Assembly (NCBI GenBank): GCA_963843605.1
Contig: CAWJLA010000010.1
Coordinates: 434,001 to 498,000 of the forward strand
DNA from: FEN-1297 sp963843605
Lineage (GTDB): Bacteria; Bacteroidota; Ignavibacteria; Ignavibacteriales; Ignavibacteriaceae
Reading direction: 5' to 3'
Length of the DNA stretch: 64,000 bases
Positions 61,588 to 64,000 of this stretch are shown here, in pieces. Within the stretch, counting starts at the first letter, position 1. Each line of letters starts with the position of its first letter. The position numbers and the translations under genes were made by a program. The notes below the pieces were generated by a model. That model worked only from the letters and a program-made list of their open reading frames with translations, had not been told where the DNA came from and did not search any database.

Positions 61588-63381
61588 ATGTATATGAAAT
61601 TCCTTGTAAAGAAGATTTCAATTTTAACGGTGCTAATCGCGATAGTTCTTATTTCAACCGGATTTGCGCAATTCGGTACAGCAAAAAATGTAGTGAGTAT
61701 GAATTCATATTTATCATTGAGTAAGGTATACGCGGGCAGTGAAGTAAAACTTGCATCTAAAATTACCATAGAGCAGGGCTGGCATATTAATTCCAACAAA
61801 CCTCACGACGAAACGTTGATCGCATCAAGATTTTCAATTGATTCTTCCGGAGACTTTACTTTTTCCGATATAAATTATCCCGCTTCGCAGGATATAAAGC
61901 TTAGCTTCTCGGATAATCCGCTTTCGGTTTGGGAAGGTACAGTTTATATGGGGGGGATTTTAAAAGCTTCTAAAATTCTAAAACCCGGCGCTTATAATGT
62001 TGTTGTTTCACTTGAATACCAGTCATGTAATAATATGAGTTGCATGCCGCCAAAAACCGTGTACGATACATTGACTGTAAATGTTGCAGATAATTCTTCT
62101 GCCGTAAGCGAGATCAATCAGGATATATTTAAAAATATTAATCTAAGTTCCGTTTCTGTTTCGACTGTAAATCCCGGAAATCAAAATTCAATTACATCAA
62201 CACTTGAACACAGCGGACTTATCCTGAGTCTGATATTCGTTTTTATCGGCGGTCTCGCGCTTAACTTAACTCCTTGTGTTTATCCTTTAATTCCTATTAC
62301 AGTGGGATTTTTCGGCGGACAAAGCGAAGGAAGTACTAAAAAGCTTTTCCTTATGGGGCTGTTCTTTGTCCTGGGTTTGGCAATAACTTATTCGGTTGTA
62401 GGCGTAGTAACTGCATTAAGCGGAGCTGTCTTCGGATCTCTGCTTCAGAATCCGCTGGTAATAATTTTTATCGCAATAATTTTTGTTGTGCTTTCACTGA
62501 GTATGTTCGGGGTATATGAATTCAGTCTTCCTAATTCAATCGTTGCAAAAGCAGGAGGAGCGAAGAGCGGATATTTCGGTGCATTCTTTATGGGACTTAC
62601 AATGGGGATAGTTGCTGCTCCGTGTATCGGACCTTTTGTTCTCGGTTTGGTAACATATGTTGCAGCGAAAGCCGATCCGTATTACGGTTTTATGATGTTC
62701 TTCTTTTTAGCATTAGGTCTCGGATTTCCTTACCTGATACTTGCAGTTTTCTCAGGCAAGATAAAGAAACTGCCGAGGGCAGGTGAGTGGATGGAAGCAG
62801 TGAAGCACATCTTCGGGTTTATACTTTTAGGAATGGCGCTGTACTTCCTACTGCCGCTTCTGCCAGAAAGCATCGCAGGATTTATATTACCCGTATTCAT
62901 GATCATTGCTGCAATCTATATTACATTCGTTGATAAATACGCAAATAAAATTAGAGGATTCAGAATATTTAAGATAGCCTTTTCGGCTTTATTGGTTGCA
63001 GTTTCAGTTTATATCTTAATTCCTTCTGAAAAGAATTCGATTGAATGGAAGGCATATAATGAAACGGTAATTCCTGCGCAAATGTCGGGCAGTAAGGGAA
63101 CTATCATCGACTTCTATGCCGACTGGTGTATTCCGTGCAAAGAACTGGATGCAAAGACATTTACGGATCCCAAAGTAATTTCAGCAGCAAAAGAATTTAA
63201 AACATATAAAGCTAATATGACTAAATCTCTTTCGCCCGACGTAGAGTCGCTAAGGAATAAATTTAATATTGTCGGAGTTCCCACAGTATTGATTTTAAAT
63301 TCAAAGGGAAATGAAGTAAAGCGGATAACAGGATACGTAGACGGAAATGAGTTTTATAAAATTCTTAAGAACGTAAATTAA
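61588..63381 (+). CDS. dsbD: Thiol:disulfide interchange protein DsbD
   Basis: Carries electrons from cytoplasmic thioredoxin to the periplasm. The 597 residues fall into three parts. An N-terminal periplasmic domain (about 25-170) carries the Cys pair in 'YQSCNNMSCMPPKTVYD'. A membrane domain of about eight helices (about 205-475) has the conserved 'NLTPCVYPLIPITVGFFGG' and 'GIVAAPCIGPFVLGLV'. A C-terminal thioredoxin domain (about 485-597) has 'FYADWCIPCKELDAKTF' (CxxC). A signal peptide precedes. The spacing of the first Cys pair (C-x4-C) is shorter than in E. coli DsbD alpha. It could supply reductant to the exported peroxiredoxin encoded at 46923. Confidence 0.93.
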   Translation: MYMKFLVKKISILTVLIAIVLISTGFAQFGTAKNVVSMNSYLSLSKVYAGSEVKLASKITIEQGWHINSNKPHDETLIASRFSIDSSGDFTFSDINYPASQDIKLSFSDNPLSVWEGTVYMGGILKASKILKPGAYNVVVSLEYQSCNNMSCMPPKTVYDTLTVNVADNSSAVSEINQDIFKNINLSSVSVSTVNPGNQNSITSTLEHSGLILSLIFVFIGGLALNLTPCVYPLIPITVGFFGGQSEGSTKKLFLMGLFFVLGLAITYSVVGVVTALSGAVFGSLLQNPLVIIFIAIIFVVLSLSMFGVYEFSLPNSIVAKAGGAKSGYFGAFFMGLTMGIVAAPCIGPFVLGLVTYVAAKADPYYGFMMFFFLALGLGFPYLILAVFSGKIKKLPRAGEWMEAVKHIFGFILLGMALYFLLPLLPESIAGFILPVFMIIAAIYITFVDKYANKIRGFRIFKIAFSALLVAVSVYILIPSEKNSIEWKAYNETVIPAQMSGSKGTIIDFYADWCIPCKELDAKTFTDPKVISAAKEFKTYKANMTKSLSPDVESLRNKFNIVGVPTVLILNSKGNEVKRITGYVDGNEFYKILKNVN

Positions 63382-63684
63382 AGATTTTTACTTCTTAATA
63401 TTATATTGTTTACAGAATTATTCTATAGTCGAAATCTTTTATGTCATATCTGCTGAAGCATGTATGTAATTCTTCTAAAATTATTTAGATGACTCTTGTC
63501 TTCAGGAAGATAAGCTTTCGTGGAAATGACGATTAGTACATTTTTTTACTATTAAATTCATTTTGTATAATTTCAGTTGTGTAATTAAATCCCAATAATT
63601 TTAATATTCCATTTCAATAAGTTGCCGCCGGATAAATAGTCGTTTTATATTAGTTATCCGGCAGCTTTTTAATTAATTCTTAGA
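63382..63684. other. Intergenic region between convergent genes, terminator only
   Basis: 303 bases between dsbD and the ammonium transporter gene. Apart from the terminator at 63627-63669, nothing was recognised. Confidence 0.5.
63627..63669. terminator. Terminator between dsbD and the ammonium transporter
   Basis: GCCGGATAA (63627-63635) / TTATCCGGC (63654-63662), a nine-base perfect stem followed by AGCTTTTT. The loop is 18 bases. Placed to end the dsbD transcript; the - strand side lacks a clear U-run. Confidence 0.65.
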
Positions 63685-64000
63685 TTAAAGTGAATAACCG
63701 CTTTCACCATGCTGACTGAGATCAAGTCCGTCAAGTTCGTCATCGCCATTAACCCGCAAACCCGTTATCTTATCAAGAATTTTAAGGATGACCCAGGTTA
63801 TGACAAATGAATATACAATTGCCGCTGCCACACTTATTGCCTGAACACCGAGAAGATGTAAATTTCCATAAAACAAACCATTGCCTCCTGCGGGGTTAAC
63901 GGCCTTTGAAGCAAATAAGCCTACCATAATTGCACCGAATGTACCACCGACACCGTGAACGCCTACTGCATCAAGAGAATCGTCATACCCTAATTTTGTC
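63685..64000 (-). CDS. amt: Ammonium transporter, C-terminal part (runs off the window)
   Basis: Partial gene: the frame is open to the right edge of the window, and about 105 C-terminal residues are seen. 'YDDSLDAVGVHGVGGTFGAI' is the Amt/Rh signature near helix 10 with the pore-lining His, followed by 'MVGLFASKAVNPAGGNGLF', a last membrane helix ('ISVAAAIVYSFVITWVILKI') and the cytoplasmic tail 'LRVNGDDELDGLDLSQHGES', typical of AmtB. The 'D-x-x-x-H-G' tail is where PII proteins usually dock. Confidence 0.93.
   Translation of the reverse strand, partial: TKLGYDDSLDAVGVHGVGGTFGAIMVGLFASKAVNPAGGNGLFYGNLHLLGVQAISVAAAIVYSFVITWVILKILDKITGLRVNGDDELDGLDLSQHGESGYSL

Overview
The window looks like chromosome from a low-GC member of the Ignavibacteria or a close relative in the FCB group (Bacteroidetes/Chlorobi/Ignavibacteria). 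Evidence: two secreted proteins end in the type IX secretion sorting domain with the 'NYPNPFNP' signature, there are two TonB-dependent receptors with carboxypeptidase-like N-terminal domains, and one clear FCB-type promoter (TTTG / TAnnTTTG) lies before nadE. Shine-Dalgarno sites (GGAGG, AAGGAG) are also common. This placement rests on protein character, not on a marker-gene tree.

Layout. (1) 1-5400: a T9SS-sorted surface protein, a TonB receptor, and a C1 papain-like peptidase broken by an amber codon. (2) 5700-26800: a carbohydrate-use locus, all on the + strand. It has a three-repeat operator, a TonB receptor (no SusD partner seen), a T9SS beta-helix protein, an AraR-like GntR/LacI repressor, a beta-glucuronidase (GH2), a sodium/solute symporter, a six-hairpin hydrolase, a beta-helix lyase-like gene (frameshifted), an Nramp-like transporter, a TIM-barrel sugar isomerase, a GH20 hexosaminidase, a GH105-like unsaturated uronyl hydrolase (frameshifted), glucosamine-6-phosphate deaminase and glycerate kinase. 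Together these point to a polymer containing uronic acid and N-acetylhexosamine (glycosaminoglycan-like): cut outside, imported, trimmed by glucuronidase and hexosaminidase, then fed to glycolysis. The exact substrate is inferred. (3) 26862-32734: a YciI-like protein, a small cysteine-containing protein, and a MacAB/Lol-like export system with two permeases (the second frameshifted). (4) 32880-44260: a decayed isocitrate dehydrogenase, dusB, a PAP2-like membrane protein, a PolX relative without its polymerase active site, enoyl-CoA hydratase, apt, rsmI, and a divergent lysine-degradation pair (lysine 6-aminotransferase and aminoadipate-semialdehyde dehydrogenase). (5) 44350-50610: mostly housekeeping on the - strand (ctp, bcp-like peroxiredoxin, purB, htrA, plsY). 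(6) 50830-59460: tRNA-Gly and tRNA-Cys, a frameshifted BON protein, a small LTxxQ-like protein, a UPF0316 protein, the pcm-miaA-AtuA operon, prfB with a classical +1 recoding site and an in-frame alkyltransferase tail, and two envelope-stress-type membrane proteins. (7) 59800-64000: nadE, dsbD and the end of an ammonium transporter.

Two themes stand out. First, the number of broken genes is high: one amber codon, one gene with several stops, and at least four single-base frameshifts each repaired by deleting one A from an A-run. The last pattern could be real decay or a systematic sequence error, and it also offers a second explanation for the RF2-alkyltransferase fusion. Second, the best candidates for new biology are the uronate/hexosamine locus with its metal-site-less Nramp protein, the polymerase-dead PolX with an intact PHP nuclease, and the RF2-alkyltransferase junction. 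No CRISPR array, insertion sequence, prophage or rRNA gene was seen.
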